Source: Streptomyces sp. A2-16 (GTDB taxonomy: Bacteria > Actinomycetota > Actinomycetes > Streptomycetales > Streptomycetaceae). Taken from it: 64,000 bases of DNA. Shown one piece after another: positions 32,944 to 42,911 of the stretch; position 1 is the first letter of the stretch; each line of letters opens with the position of its first letter. The stretch lies in NCBI RefSeq assembly GCF_018128905.1, contig NZ_CP063808.1, positions 6,572,001-6,636,000 of the forward strand, read 5' to 3'. The notes beneath the pieces were generated by a model. That model saw only the letters and a list, made by a program, of their open reading frames with translations. It searched no databases and was not told the origin of the DNA. A program made the translations under genes and the position numbers.

Positions 32944-34056
32944 TTACGGGGCCACCGAGTCGAAGCCGGTGAAGCCGCTCGGGTCGTGCCGTCCGATCGA
33001 GCCGTGCTCGAAGATGCCGTGGCCGGTCCGGCCGTCCAGCCGGAAGCGGGCGGCATGGTCGGTGACACCGAAGGCGGCCAGGGGGTGCGGCTCGGTCAGG
33101 TCGTAGGTACGGCGGTCGACCCAGTCGCGGCCCTGCCAGGTGCCGTGCTGCCAGTCGTCGGCGGGCGGGTAGCCGGCGCCGATCGCGAGCGGCGTGGAGG
33201 TGAGGACCTCCACCTCCAGCTCCATGGGCTTGCGGGGGTCGCCGAGTTGGATGAGGGCCCGCTCCGGGTGACGGGTACCGGAGCGGTAGGTGATCTCGGC
33301 CTGGGGCCAGCCGAGTTGGCGGTCGCGGTGACCGGGCCGCACCAGGGTCGCGTCGTTGAGCGAGCGGTGGCCGTCGGCGTCCTCCTGGACGATGACCATG
33401 AGGAAGCGGTCCTCGAAGCGGACCGGGCACCAGATCCAGTGGAAGCCCGACGTGGGATGCTCCTCGGCGAGCCGGCCCCCCTCCTCCCCCGGCACCGGCC
33501 GCACCCCCCAGCTGCGATCCCGCGCCCCCGTCCAGCCCTGCACCCGCAGTTCGCGCCCACCCACCCGGATCCAGCCGTCGCAGTGACCGGCCTGCACGAA
33601 ACGTCTGCCCTCCAGGGTGAGCCTGCCGCCCCGCCGCTGAAGGTGGTGCGGCTCCCACAGGGCCGGGAAGTCGGCGCTCCAGTTGATCTCGTACGACAGC
33701 CCGTCCGGGTCGTCCGGGGCCGCCTCGCAGCGCAGCACGAAGTCACGCAGGGGGCGTTCGACCAGGATGCGCAGCGGGCCGACGGTGAGGTCGGTGCGGG
33801 AGTCGTCGCGCAAGGCGTCCGAGGCGCGCACCGCGTGCAGGGTGTCGCCGAGGCGCAGGGTCGCGTAGGCGTCGATCACGCCGAGGTTGGGGTAGACACC
33901 GAGCCCGAGGATCAGCAGTGCGCGTCCGTCGTGGTCCAGGACGTGGAAGATGCAGCGGTCGTAGGCGTTGCGGTCGCCCGTCGCCACGTACTTCATGGAC
34001 AGGGGCACCTGGTGCACGGGGTACTCGTCGAGCGGTACGGGACGGTCGTCGGTCAT
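32944..34056 (-). CDS. DUF7064/DUF7065-like beta-sandwich protein, unknown function
   Basis: The product has 370 residues, ATG 34056 behind GGGAGG. It has no membrane helix or signal. The sequence is strand-rich, with ILGLGVYPNLGVIDAYATLR, GWIRVGGRELRVQGWTGARDRSWGVRP, and FHWIWCPVRFEDRFLMVIVQED. The WTGARDRSWGVR segment recalls lipocalin-like AttH/CrtC-related proteins that bind or modify lipids. Such genes often neighbour the phosphotransferase family next door. No catalytic motif is clear to me, so the function is unknown, with a lipid-related role a reasonable guess. Confidence 0.65.
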   Translation of the reverse strand: MTDDRPVPLDEYPVHQVPLSMKYVATGDRNAYDRCIFHVLDHDGRALLILGLGVYPNLGVIDAYATLRLGDTLHAVRASDALRDDSRTDLTVGPLRILVERPLRDFVLRCEAAPDDPDGLSYEINWSADFPALWEPHHLQRRGGRLTLEGRRFVQAGHCDGWIRVGGRELRVQGWTGARDRSWGVRPVPGEEGGRLAEEHPTSGFHWIWCPVRFEDRFLMVIVQEDADGHRSLNDATLVRPGHRDRQLGWPQAEITYRSGTRHPERALIQLGDPRKPMELEVEVLTSTPLAIGAGYPPADDWQHGTWQGRDWVDRRTYDLTEPHPLAAFGVTDHAARFRLDGRTGHGIFEHGSIGRHDPSGFTGFDSVAP

Positions 34057-34205
34057 GGCCGGCCTCCCTGCCGGTCTGCCTGCGGTGGGGGCTGACGGTA
34101 CGTCAGCTCGCCGTAGGTGGCCAGATGTCCGACCCGGACGGCCGCGAACTCACGCCCGATTGCCGGGACCGGTGACCCGGCCGCCGACTCCCGCGTTGCC
34201 CCGGT

Positions 34206-34433
34206 ATGGCCCTTACCTACACCCCGATTGCAGAATCGGTTGCGCCTCCCTACCGTCCCGCACCGCCGCCACCCCAGGACCCGCCCATCTACCGGGACCT
34301 GATGCGCACCTGGGCGAGCGGTGGCCGCACCCTGCCGGGGCGCCACGACCCGGAGTGGGTACGGCTCGCGGCGCCGCAGGTCAGGCCGGGCCAGTTCAGC
34401 GGGTCTCCGGACCCGCTAGATGACGGGCGATGA
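34206..34433 (+). CDS. Small Pro-rich conserved protein
   Basis: The frame encodes 75 residues from ATG 34206. It contains a Pro-rich stretch (YRPAPPPPQDPPIYRD) followed by LMRTWASGGRTLPGRHDPEW and a short tail. I recall this pattern as a recurring Streptomyces small hypothetical protein, which is the main reason for keeping it. Its last 38 bases overlap the 3' end of the convergent acyl-CoA dehydrogenase gene. No clear ribosome site was found, so confidence is moderate. Function unknown. Confidence 0.5.
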   Translation: MALTYTPIAESVAPPYRPAPPPPQDPPIYRDLMRTWASGGRTLPGRHDPEWVRLAAPQVRPGQFSGSPDPLDDGR

Positions 34434-35568
34434 CCATCCGCTGGATCTGGTTGGTGCCCTCGACGATCTGCAGGACCTTGGCCTCGCGCATGTACCGCTC
34501 GGCCGGGAAGTCCGCGGTGTAGCCGTAGCCGCCGAGGACCTGGACGGCGTCGGTGGTGACCTTCATCGCGGTGTCGGTGCAGTGCAGCTTGGCCATGGCA
34601 GCCTGTTTGGCGAAGGGGCGTCCGGCATCGCGCAGCCGCGCCGCCGCGAGGTACAGCGCGCGGCCCGCCTCGATCTGGGTCGCCATGTCGGCGAGCATGA
34701 AGCGCAGTCCCTGGAAGTCGGCGATCGGCCGCCCGAACTGCTGCCGCCCGGTCGCATAGCCGACCGCCTCGTCGAGGGCCGCCTGGGCCACTCCGATCGC
34801 GCAGGCCGCGATGCCGAGGCGCCCCGAGTCCAGCGCGGACAGGGCGATCGCGAAGCCCTGCCCCTCGTCGCCGATGCGCCGCCCGTCCGGGACGCGCACA
34901 CCGTCGAAGTGGACCTGTGCCGTGGGCGAGCCCTTCATGCCCATCTTCTTCTCCGGCGCAGCGGCGCTCACGCCGTCCGCGTCGGCGGGCACCAGGAACG
35001 CGGTGATCCCGCGGGGGCCCTCCTCGCCGGTGCGCGCCATGACGGTGTAGAAGTCGGCGACCCCTCCGTGGGTGATCCACGCCTTGGTGCCGGTGATCAC
35101 CCAGTCGTCGCCGTCCCGGACCGCTCGGGTGCGCAGCGAGGCCGCGTCCGAGCCGGACGAGGGCTCGGAGAGGCAGTAGGCGCCGAGCAGTCCGCCGCCG
35201 AGCATCGCGGGCAGGTGCTCGACCTGCTGCTCCTTGGTGCCGTAGGCGGCGAGGGCGTAGGAGGCGAGGGTGTGCACACTGACGCCGAGGCCGACCGTGA
35301 GGCGGGCCGCGGCGAGTTCTTCGAGGACCTGGAGGTAGACCTCGTACGGCTGGTCGGCGCCGCCGTGTTCGGAGTCGTAGGGCAGGCCGAGCAGGCCGGT
35401 CCGGGAGAGCAGGGTGAAGACCTCGCGCGGGAAGTGCCCGGCGTCCTCCTCCTCGGCCGCCCGCGGGACGATCTCGTGCTGCGCGATGTCGCGGACGAGC
35501 GAGATCAGATCCCGGGCCTCGTCCGTGGGCAGTTGCCGGTCCACCGGCTGCGGGGCGCGGTCGGGCAT
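34396..35568 (-). CDS. Acyl-CoA dehydrogenase
   Basis: The product has 390 residues from ATG 35568, which follows GGGAGGAG; an upstream extension is possible but lacks support. Motifs of the family are AYCLSEPSSGSDAASL (first signature), ITGTKAWITHGG, and the second signature QVLGGYGYTADFPAERYMREAKV with EGTNQIQ carrying the catalytic Glu region. The ACAD enzymes are FAD-dependent and oxidise acyl-CoA esters at the alpha-beta bond. It lies upstream of the DUF7064/7065-like and phosphotransferase genes, all minus strand, though the 339-base gap leaves the operon uncertain. Confidence 0.93.
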   Translation of the reverse strand: MPDRAPQPVDRQLPTDEARDLISLVRDIAQHEIVPRAAEEEDAGHFPREVFTLLSRTGLLGLPYDSEHGGADQPYEVYLQVLEELAAARLTVGLGVSVHTLASYALAAYGTKEQQVEHLPAMLGGGLLGAYCLSEPSSGSDAASLRTRAVRDGDDWVITGTKAWITHGGVADFYTVMARTGEEGPRGITAFLVPADADGVSAAAPEKKMGMKGSPTAQVHFDGVRVPDGRRIGDEGQGFAIALSALDSGRLGIAACAIGVAQAALDEAVGYATGRQQFGRPIADFQGLRFMLADMATQIEAGRALYLAAARLRDAGRPFAKQAAMAKLHCTDTAMKVTTDAVQVLGGYGYTADFPAERYMREAKVLQIVEGTNQIQRMVIARHLAGPETR

Positions 35569-35796
35569 GGCGACGCTCTCCTCCCTGTAGGGCGCTGGCG
35601 GGCGCACGCCGTGGGGTGGGGCGGCTCCGCGGTCTCACTGGGCGCCGGCGCTGCTCGCGTCTCCCGGGTCACGGAAGCTGCTGACCAGCGGCGCCCTGTG
35701 AGTATGCCCGAAAGGAGACACCCGGTCACTGGTTAACGACCGCTTACTTCAAGATATACCGGCGCACCGACAGCCGACCTCGAATCGCGCCCGGAT

Positions 35797-35837
35797 TGGT
35801 CCGAACCATTGACGAGGTGGTCTAGTCCTCCTACTGT
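35797..35837 (+). promoter_or_regulatory. Chitinase promoter with direct repeats
   Basis: TGGTCCGAACCA at 35797-35808 and TGGTCTAGTCCT at 35818-35829 match the 12-bp direct repeat (consensus near TGGTCCAGACCT) known from Streptomyces chitinase promoters. TTGACG at 35809-35814 and TACTGT at 35832-35837 are spaced 17 bases and would be the -35 and -10. The second repeat thus sits between the promoter boxes, where a regulator would block polymerase. Confidence 0.78.
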
Positions 35838-35905
35838 TCCGGCAACGCTTCACCGCGTTCATGCCAATCCGCTGGCGTTCCCCTCTCCCCCACGAGGAGA
35901 CACCG

Positions 35906-37201
<1,296 letters not shown>

Positions 37202-37271
37202 CCGGGATCAGGCCGTGAACCGGCCGGTCCCACGGGGGACTTGGGGCGGGGGACCACGAGCCTTCGCCCCA

Positions 37272-37395
37272 ACTCCACGCCCTCCGCTCCGACTCCACGC
37301 CCTCCGCTCCGACTCCGCGCCCCTTCGCTCCGGCCGCACGGGCTTCCGCTCCGGCTGCACGGGCTTCCGCCCCGGCTGCACGGGCCCGCGCCCGG
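37272..37395 (+). repeat. Two adjoining tandem repeats between chitinase and tetR genes
   Basis: A 20-bp unit ACTCCACGCCCTCCGCTCCG occurs at 37272 and 37292 with a third, diverged copy at 37312-37332. A 21-bp unit GCTGCACGGGCTTCCGCCCCG follows with copies at 37333, 37354 and 37375. The two units share CTTCCGCTCCG-like parts, so one may derive from the other. The block lies between convergent genes. Confidence 0.8.
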
Positions 37396-37401
37396 CGCTC
37401 G

Positions 37402-38064
37402 TCAGCCGTCGCGGCGGGCCGGTTCCGGGGCCGGGTAGGCGGGGTCCAGTTCCTCGATGGCGCGCATCGAGGCGCCGAGCGTCTTCACCAGGAGGTCGCG
37501 CATGGTGTCGCGGGAGAGCTGGGGCGGGCCGTCGATCCAGTCGAGGGTGGCACCCTCGACACTGCACACCCAGGCGAGCAGTCCCATGCGGGCCAGCGGG
37601 GAGATGTCGGTACGGCCGTAGGCCCCTTCGGCGATGGTCGCCACGATCGCCGCGCGCACCCCGTCCCGGATGGCGTGCACCTCCGCGTCGAAACCGACAC
37701 CGCCGCTGACGACGGTGCGGTAGGCCGCCTGGTTGTGCTCGGCGTACCGCAGATAGCTGTCCAGAGTGCGCTGGACGCGGTCGACCTGCTCCATCTCGAG
37801 ACCGCTCGCCGCGTAGGTGACCAGGTCGGCGACGGAGTCCTGGATGATCGCCAGGTAGTAGCCCCGCTTGGACTGGAAGTAGTAGTAGATCAGCCCCTTG
37901 GCGACATGCGCCTGCTTGGCGATGTCGTCCATGGAGAGCGCGTCGTAGGACGTGTCCGCGAACAACTTCCGCCCGATGGCGATGAGTTCGGCGCGGCGCG
38001 CAACCGAGCGCTCGGTACCGCGGGCCCGTGGCCGAGCGGCTTCACGCTGATCACTGATATTCAA
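37402..38064 (-). CDS. TetR-family regulator
   Basis: The product has 220 residues; the start codon is TTG at 38064 with AGGG seven bases upstream. The N-terminal domain (~22-70) has RRAELIAIGRKLFADTSYDALSMDDIAKQAHVAKGLIYYYFQSKRGYYLA, in which the helix-turn-helix is the DIAKQAHVAKGLIYYYF portion. The C-terminal part is the usual helical ligand-binding domain, with YLRYAEHNQAAYRTVVSGGVG. It is convergent with the chitinase gene and so is not obviously its regulator. The target may be the small membrane protein behind it or a distant gene. Confidence 0.92.
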   Translation of the reverse strand: MNISDQREAARPRARGTERSVARRAELIAIGRKLFADTSYDALSMDDIAKQAHVAKGLIYYYFQSKRGYYLAIIQDSVADLVTYAASGLEMEQVDRVQRTLDSYLRYAEHNQAAYRTVVSGGVGFDAEVHAIRDGVRAAIVATIAEGAYGRTDISPLARMGLLAWVCSVEGATLDWIDGPPQLSRDTMRDLLVKTLGASMRAIEELDPAYPAPEPARRDG

Positions 38065-38128
38065 ATTTCGACCCTGGTCTCGGGCTGGCGTCGGAACACC
38101 GGCAGTATGTCAGGTCGCCTGGATCAGG

Positions 38129-38266
38129 TCACAGCAGTCCGAGCTGGGTGACGAGCATCGCGATCACCGCGACGAGGGTCCAGCCCGCGACATGCTCGAG
38201 GATCTTCGGACCGTCGTCGGGTCCCCCGGTACGGGTGCGGGCGGCGCTGGCGGAGTGTGCGGTCAT
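38129..38266 (-). CDS. Small single-pass membrane peptide
   Basis: The frame gives 45 residues from ATG 38266 or 66 residues from a GTG at 38329; neither has a strong ribosome site. The C-terminus EHVAGWTLVAVIAMLVTQLGLL is a clear membrane helix ending right at the stop, preceded by a polar Gly/Asp-rich segment. It looks like many Streptomyces tail-anchored small proteins. It lies between the TetR gene and the secreted peptidase gene on the same strand. Function unknown. Confidence 0.45.
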   Translation of the reverse strand: MTAHSASAARTRTGGPDDGPKILEHVAGWTLVAVIAMLVTQLGLL

Positions 38267-38407
38267 GGCGTCTCGCTGATCTCGGATGTACTGGTCGGAG
38301 TCCCCCCGCCGATCCGTCCACCTTGCCACCCTCGGCGGCTTTTGCGGCCGAGAGCTTGGTCACAGCGAGCGACCCCCGACGGGTGCCGGGGGCCGGTCCA
38401 GGACGTC

Positions 38408-39769
38408 TCAGCGCACGCCCACCGCCTCGAGCGCCTTGCGCTGGCGAGGGCTGGGGCAGGCGGGGAAGTACAGGTAGCAGACGCCTCCGGTGCCGGAGAC
38501 GACCTTGCCGCTGGCGTTGTACCGCTTGGTGCGCAGCCAGACGTTCTCCCACTCGCGCCGCTTGTAGACGCGCCGCACTTCCTCGTCGCTCGGCGAGGCC
38601 GGGTCGTTGGCGATCACATCGCCCTCGGCGGTGAAGCCGATCACGGTCATGAGGTGGCCCGAAGTGCCGTAGCCGGCCCCGGTGAGCTCCTCCTTGAGGA
38701 ACGACTGGGACGTTATGGCCGGGATGCCGGCCGCGATCAGCGTCTCCAGGTCGGTCAGCGAGCCGAGCCGGGTGACCACGCCCTGGAGGTCCTTGAACGT
38801 CGCCGCGTAGGCCGCGTTGAAGGGCCAGTTGCCGCAGCCCGCGTACTGGTAGTCGTAGGTGTACCGGGCCGCGTGACAGACCTGCGGGTCGGCGTACGAC
38901 GGGTCGACCCAGGCCAGTTGCTCCTTGGTGAGCCGGCCGCCCCAGTACTCGATGATCATCTGCGAGGAGGTGGGACTGCACCAGGCCTCGCCGCCGTTGT
39001 CGTACTCCGGGTACTGGCCCTTGTGGATCTCCTGCGAGTAGCGCGGGACGATCAGTTCCCGGGCGAGGCCGGGTGCGGAGGCCGGGACGGTGAAACGGTC
39101 CGGGACGTCGGAGCCCATCGCGCCGAGCCGCCAGACGGTCGGCGTGTTCTTGGCGCCCGGCTTGCGGTACAGGGTCAGCCGCAGCCGGTACGACGCCAGG
39201 CGCAGCCCGGTCGACGGGTCGTCGATCGCGAAGGTGTCCGTCCAGACGGTGCTCTTGTCGTCGGTCTGGTCGTCGACCGAGGTCCGCCTGATGTCCCCGT
39301 CACCGGCCGCCCAGCGGCCCATCACGTACCAGGGGGTGGCCGTGCCGTCCGAGTACGTCCCCTGCAGTTCGATCTGGATCCAGGTGCCGGCCGGGGTGTG
39401 GGCGTTCCAGGAGGCGATCACCTCGGTGGAGGGCACCGCGAGCCGGTGGACCGGGGAGGTCCAGGTCGCGTACTCCCAGGTGGCGGAGGTCCCGGTGTGC
39501 GGGTCAGTGTACTCGGTGGTGCCGGCGGGGGCGCTGATCACGACACCGGGGCGGCTGCCTGCGACGGCACGGGTGCCCTTCGCGGCGCCGGCGCGCCAGT
39601 CGCTGTACGTGATCCACGCGTGGTTGTCGACCGGGCGGTCGGCGGCCTCGTCGGGCACCGCGTCGGCCGCGCTTGCGGCGGCGGCCGCGGGGCCCGCGCC
39701 ACCGGCCACCGCGGCGGCGACCGCGACGGCCAGAACGGTTCTGCGGGACGGCTGTTCGGCTCTGCTCAT
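38408..39769 (-). CDS. Secreted C39-family cysteine peptidase-like protein
   Basis: The product has 453 residues. The N-terminus SRRTVLAVAVAAAVAGGAG is a Tat-type signal (twin Arg) followed by an Ala-rich cleavage zone. A beta-sandwich-like half (~50-240) precedes a papain-like C39 domain (~250-445) with VPRYSQEIH, GEAWCSPTSSQMIIEYWG (nucleophile Cys in WCSPTS), YAGCGNWPFNAAYA and GHLMTVIGF (catalytic His) with NDPASPSDEE (Asp). So the Cys-His-Asp set is present. It is probably an extracellular peptidase or peptidoglycan-associated enzyme; the substrate is unknown. A short neighbour encodes a membrane peptide. Confidence 0.85.
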   Translation of the reverse strand: MSRAEQPSRRTVLAVAVAAAVAGGAGPAAAAASAADAVPDEAADRPVDNHAWITYSDWRAGAAKGTRAVAGSRPGVVISAPAGTTEYTDPHTGTSATWEYATWTSPVHRLAVPSTEVIASWNAHTPAGTWIQIELQGTYSDGTATPWYVMGRWAAGDGDIRRTSVDDQTDDKSTVWTDTFAIDDPSTGLRLASYRLRLTLYRKPGAKNTPTVWRLGAMGSDVPDRFTVPASAPGLARELIVPRYSQEIHKGQYPEYDNGGEAWCSPTSSQMIIEYWGGRLTKEQLAWVDPSYADPQVCHAARYTYDYQYAGCGNWPFNAAYAATFKDLQGVVTRLGSLTDLETLIAAGIPAITSQSFLKEELTGAGYGTSGHLMTVIGFTAEGDVIANDPASPSDEEVRRVYKRREWENVWLRTKRYNASGKVVSGTGGVCYLYFPACPSPRQRKALEAVGVR

Positions 39770-39995
39770 GGGTGGGCAAACCCCCAGGTGGTGTCCGAGT
39801 CGGGGCGGTTCCAATGCACGGTTGTGGGCCCAACTATGGATGAGGCGACATGCTCCTGCCAGCACTTCGGGCCATGCCACGCCCACGAATATTGGTCTCG
39901 TCCACTGGCATGACCTGGGAACCTGTGGTTCCGCGACCGGGGGCGGGCCGTCACTAGACTGGCCGCGCCCCGCCCGCCCAGCCCTCAGGAACACC

Positions 39996-40616
39996 GTGCG
40001 CGACCTCGCCTCCCGGCTCCGCCGTCTGTCCCCGTCCTGCGGCCCGGTCCGTCTGGTCGGAATCGACGGGCACGCCGGATCCGGAAAGTCCACGTTCGCC
40101 GGGCAGTTGGCGGACGCCCTCGGCGGCGCACCGGTGCTGCACCTCGACGACATCGCCAGTCACGACGAACTCTTCGACTGGACCGGGCGCTTGCTGAGCG
40201 AGGTGATCACACCGCTCGGCCGCGGCGAGACCGCGCGGTACGGCGTCTACGACTGGCACGCCCGCCGCTTCGGCCCGCCCCGCGCCCTGCCGCCCGCCCC
40301 GGTGATCCTCCTGGAGGGGGTCGGCGCGGGCCGGCGCGCACTGAGGCCGTATCTGGCACTGCTGCTGTGGATGGATCTGCCCCGCGAGGAGTCCTGGACG
40401 CGGGGCCGTGTGCGGGACGGGGCGGAGCTGCGGGAATTCTGGGAGGGATGGGTCGAGGCGGAACAGCGGCATTTCGCCGAAGACCCGTCCCGGCCCTTCG
40501 CCGATCTCCTGGTGCGGCAGCGCCGGGAGGGGTACGAGATCGCCACAGGGGCCCCCGAGACCGTTGGACCGGACCGCGATGTCACGCACGGTGACGGCCC
40601 GGCATCGATGTGTTGA
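39996..40616 (+). CDS. Uridine-kinase-like P-loop NTPase
   Basis: The product has 206 residues. GTG 39996 follows CAGGAAC; the upstream open frame is the shadow of the peptidase gene. The Walker A is GIDGHAGSGKSTFAGQLA (about residues 23-40), followed by VLHLDDI (substrate-side Asp pair), GVYDWHARRF and VILLEGVGAGRR. This order matches the uridine kinase/AAA_18 group, although the C-terminal lid is short. It could phosphorylate a nucleoside or similar small molecule. Transcribed divergently from the secreted peptidase. Confidence 0.85.
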   Translation: MRDLASRLRRLSPSCGPVRLVGIDGHAGSGKSTFAGQLADALGGAPVLHLDDIASHDELFDWTGRLLSEVITPLGRGETARYGVYDWHARRFGPPRALPPAPVILLEGVGAGRRALRPYLALLLWMDLPREESWTRGRVRDGAELREFWEGWVEAEQRHFAEDPSRPFADLLVRQRREGYEIATGAPETVGPDRDVTHGDGPASMC

Positions 40617-40665
40617 ACCTGTGAAGACCCACTGGTAGGAACTTGCCTGAGTCGCCCAACTCCGC

Positions 40666-40695
40666 TTGACCGAGGGGCCGTACAGGTCTTACGTT
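40666..40695 (+). promoter_or_regulatory. Predicted housekeeping-type promoter
   Basis: TTGACC at 40666-40671 and TACGTT at 40690-40695 are spaced 18 bases, close to the HrdB consensus. Transcription would begin near 40702. The next feature is a terminator-like hairpin at 40731-40768, so the promoter may make a short RNA, or may drive the AAA+ gene through an attenuator. Confidence 0.5.
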
Positions 40696-40701
40696 CTCAA
40701 T

Positions 40702-40770
40702 GTGCGGCCGTTCGAAGCCGCCCGCAGTCGCGAAGCCCCCGGTTGTTCCCCCGTGATCGGGGGCTTCGTT
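40702..40770 (+). ncRNA. Candidate short structured RNA or attenuated leader
   Basis: The ~69 bases between the predicted start and the terminator contain a hairpin GCGGC-CGTTCGAA-GCCGC at about 40704-40721 followed by the terminator stem-loop. There is no obvious coding frame. No known RNA family was recognised. The loop of the second hairpin holds CCCCC, which may be an accessible C-rich loop. Confidence 0.3.
40731..40768 (+). terminator. Hairpin terminator with C-rich loop
   Basis: CGAAGCCCCCG at 40731-40741 pairs perfectly with CGGGGGCTTCG at 40758-40768, an 11-bp stem with a 16-base loop, followed by TTCT. It lies 35 bases behind a predicted promoter and ~280 bases ahead of the AAA+ gene. 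Confidence 0.65.
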
Positions 40771-41048
40771 CTGCCCTCACACGGATTTTCGGACGCCGTG
40801 AGGCGCGATTCGCTCACCCTCGGTCACCGCCCGCGGTGCGCCTCATCTGCTCCCACCTCGTCAAACGGCCTGTGCGGCACCCTACGGCGGGCGACACCAC
40901 CGCAGGTACGATGCCCTCGGTGCGACCTACGGACGACTGCTCTGCGCACCGTTGCAACTGCGGTCCGCGGCACAGCGGTTGGACGAAGGCGGCCACCGGG
41001 CGTCGGCCCGGTGGTGACACCACGGGGGCACGGTTTGTGGGGGACGTG

Positions 41049-42911
41049 ATGGATTTCGGCACGCAGGGCCCCGAGGCCCCGGCCGACCTCGCCTGGCTGC
41101 GAGGTGTGGACGCCTACACGATGGGCGCCTATCCGCAGGCGGAGGAGGAGTTCCGGGCCGCGGTGCGGATCGATCCCGGGATGGCCGACGGATGGCTCGG
41201 ACTGCACGCGCTGCGCGTCGACACGACGACCGCGCTGCTCAGGATGTTCCGGCACCGCGAGCGCTTCGGCGAACAGCGCGCCCGGCACCGGCGCTCCCTC
41301 AACTCCTGGTACTGGCTGGGCTGGTGGGTGCAACCGGTCCTGGAGAGCCCGCGTGACCTGCTCCTCGCGCACGCCTCGCACTGGCTGGACGGCCGCCATG
41401 TCCCCGAGCTGGACCGGGCCCTCGCGGGCCTGCCCCCGGTGGACACCGACCACCAGGTCCGCTTCCTGCACGCCTGCCGGGCCTATCTCGTCAAGGACTG
41501 GGAGCAACTGGTCCGGCACACCGACCCGTTGATCGACGACGCCATGCTCGGCATCGAGGCGGGTCTGTTCGGCGGCATGGCCCGGGTCCGCCTGGAGATG
41601 TACGGCCAGGCCGAACCCCTGCTCTCGGCGGCCCTGATGCGCTGTCGCAGCGAGCAGCCCCAGCGCAAGGAGCTGCGGTACTGGCTGGCCCGGGCCCACG
41701 AGGGCACGGGCCGGTCCGCCGCCGCGCTCCCCCTGTACCGGGCCGTGCACCGCGTCGACCCCGCCTTCATGGACACCTCGGCCCGGCTCGCCGCGATCGC
41801 CGAGGGCGACGGGTACGACGACCCGGCCGACCTCGCGTCGATCACGCTCACCGGGTTCGGGCAGGACGTGCTGGAGGGGCCCGACGGGATCGATCCGCTG
41901 TTCGGCATGGAGGGGCGCGAGCTGAAGCTCTCCGATCCGGAGCCGCCCACCGGTCCGCTGCCCTCGCTGAGCGACCCGGCCGGACGCGAGAGGTCGGGCG
42001 CACCGGCGGGGCCGCTGCCCGCGGGGCCCACCGATCCGGTCTTACTGGAGGAGGCGCTCACCGAGCTGGAGCGCATGGTGGGCCTGGAGCCGGTGAAGCG
42101 CCAGGTCAAGGCCCTGTCCGCGCAGTTGAACATGGCGCGCCTGCGCGCCGGGCAGGGCCTGCCGGTACAGCCGCCCAAACGTCACTTCGTCTTCTCCGGG
42201 CCCTCCGGCACCGGCAAGACCACGGTGGCCCGCATCCTCGGGCGCGTCTTCTACGCCCTCGGCCTGCTCGGCGGCGACCATCTCGTGGAGGCGCAGCGGG
42301 CGGATCTCGTCGGGGAGTACCTCGGCCAGACGGCCGTGAAGGCCAACGAGCTCATCGACTCGGCCCTGGGCGGCGTCCTCTTCGTCGACGAGGCGTACTC
42401 GCTCTCCAACTCCGGTTACGGCAAGGGGGACGCGTACGGCGACGAGGCGCTCCAGGTGCTGCTGAAGCGGGCCGAGGACAACCGGGATCACCTGGTCGTG
42501 ATCCTGGCGGGTTACCCGGAGGGCATGGACCGCCTGCTCGCCGCGAACCCCGGGCTGTCCTCCCGCTTCACGACCCGCGTGGACTTCCCCTCGTACCGCC
42601 CCCTCGAACTCACCTCCATCGGTGAGGTGCTGGCGAGCGAGAACGGGGACGTCTGGGACGAGGAGGCCCTGGACGAGCTGCGCTCCATCGCCGGGCACGT
42701 GGTGGACCAGGGGTGGATCGACGAACTGGGCAACGGGCGGTTCCTGCGCACGCTGTACGAGAAGAGCTGTGCGTACCGGGATCTTCGGTTGTCCGTGTAT
42801 CCGGGGATGCTGAGCCGAGACGACTTGTCGACACTTCGGCTGCCGGATCTCATGCAGGCGTACGGAGAGGTGTTGTCGGGGCGGGGGCCGCAGGATCCGT
42901 CGGCGATGTGA
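41049..42911 (+). CDS. CbxX/CfxQ-family AAA+ ATPase with TPR-like N-terminus
   Basis: The product has 620 residues from ATG 41049, behind GGGGGA. The first ~300 residues are TPR-like helices (for example GVDAYTMGAYPQAEEEFRAAVRIDPGMADGWLGL, residue region 15-48). A Pro/Gly-rich linker leads to the AAA+ domain: FSGPSGTGKTT with Walker A at 384-391, LVGEYLGQTAVKANELI, Walker B GGVLFVDEAYSL, and GLSSRFTTRVDFP near the sensor region. This is the domain layout of EccA of type VII secretion and of CbxX. No ESX genes lie nearby, so it is probably a stand-alone chaperone-like ATPase. It ends at a strong terminator. Confidence 0.9.
   Translation: MDFGTQGPEAPADLAWLRGVDAYTMGAYPQAEEEFRAAVRIDPGMADGWLGLHALRVDTTTALLRMFRHRERFGEQRARHRRSLNSWYWLGWWVQPVLESPRDLLLAHASHWLDGRHVPELDRALAGLPPVDTDHQVRFLHACRAYLVKDWEQLVRHTDPLIDDAMLGIEAGLFGGMARVRLEMYGQAEPLLSAALMRCRSEQPQRKELRYWLARAHEGTGRSAAALPLYRAVHRVDPAFMDTSARLAAIAEGDGYDDPADLASITLTGFGQDVLEGPDGIDPLFGMEGRELKLSDPEPPTGPLPSLSDPAGRERSGAPAGPLPAGPTDPVLLEEALTELERMVGLEPVKRQVKALSAQLNMARLRAGQGLPVQPPKRHFVFSGPSGTGKTTVARILGRVFYALGLLGGDHLVEAQRADLVGEYLGQTAVKANELIDSALGGVLFVDEAYSLSNSGYGKGDAYGDEALQVLLKRAEDNRDHLVVILAGYPEGMDRLLAANPGLSSRFTTRVDFPSYRPLELTSIGEVLASENGDVWDEEALDELRSIAGHVVDQGWIDELGNGRFLRTLYEKSCAYRDLRLSVYPGMLSRDDLSTLRLPDLMQAYGEVLSGRGPQDPSAM

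Noticed and set aside
40704..40721. T-arm-like GTTCGAA hairpin suggesting a tRNA
   Set aside because: No acceptor stem, anticodon arm or D-arm could be found around it; the loop is eight bases long. It is better explained as a hairpin in a short RNA or leader.
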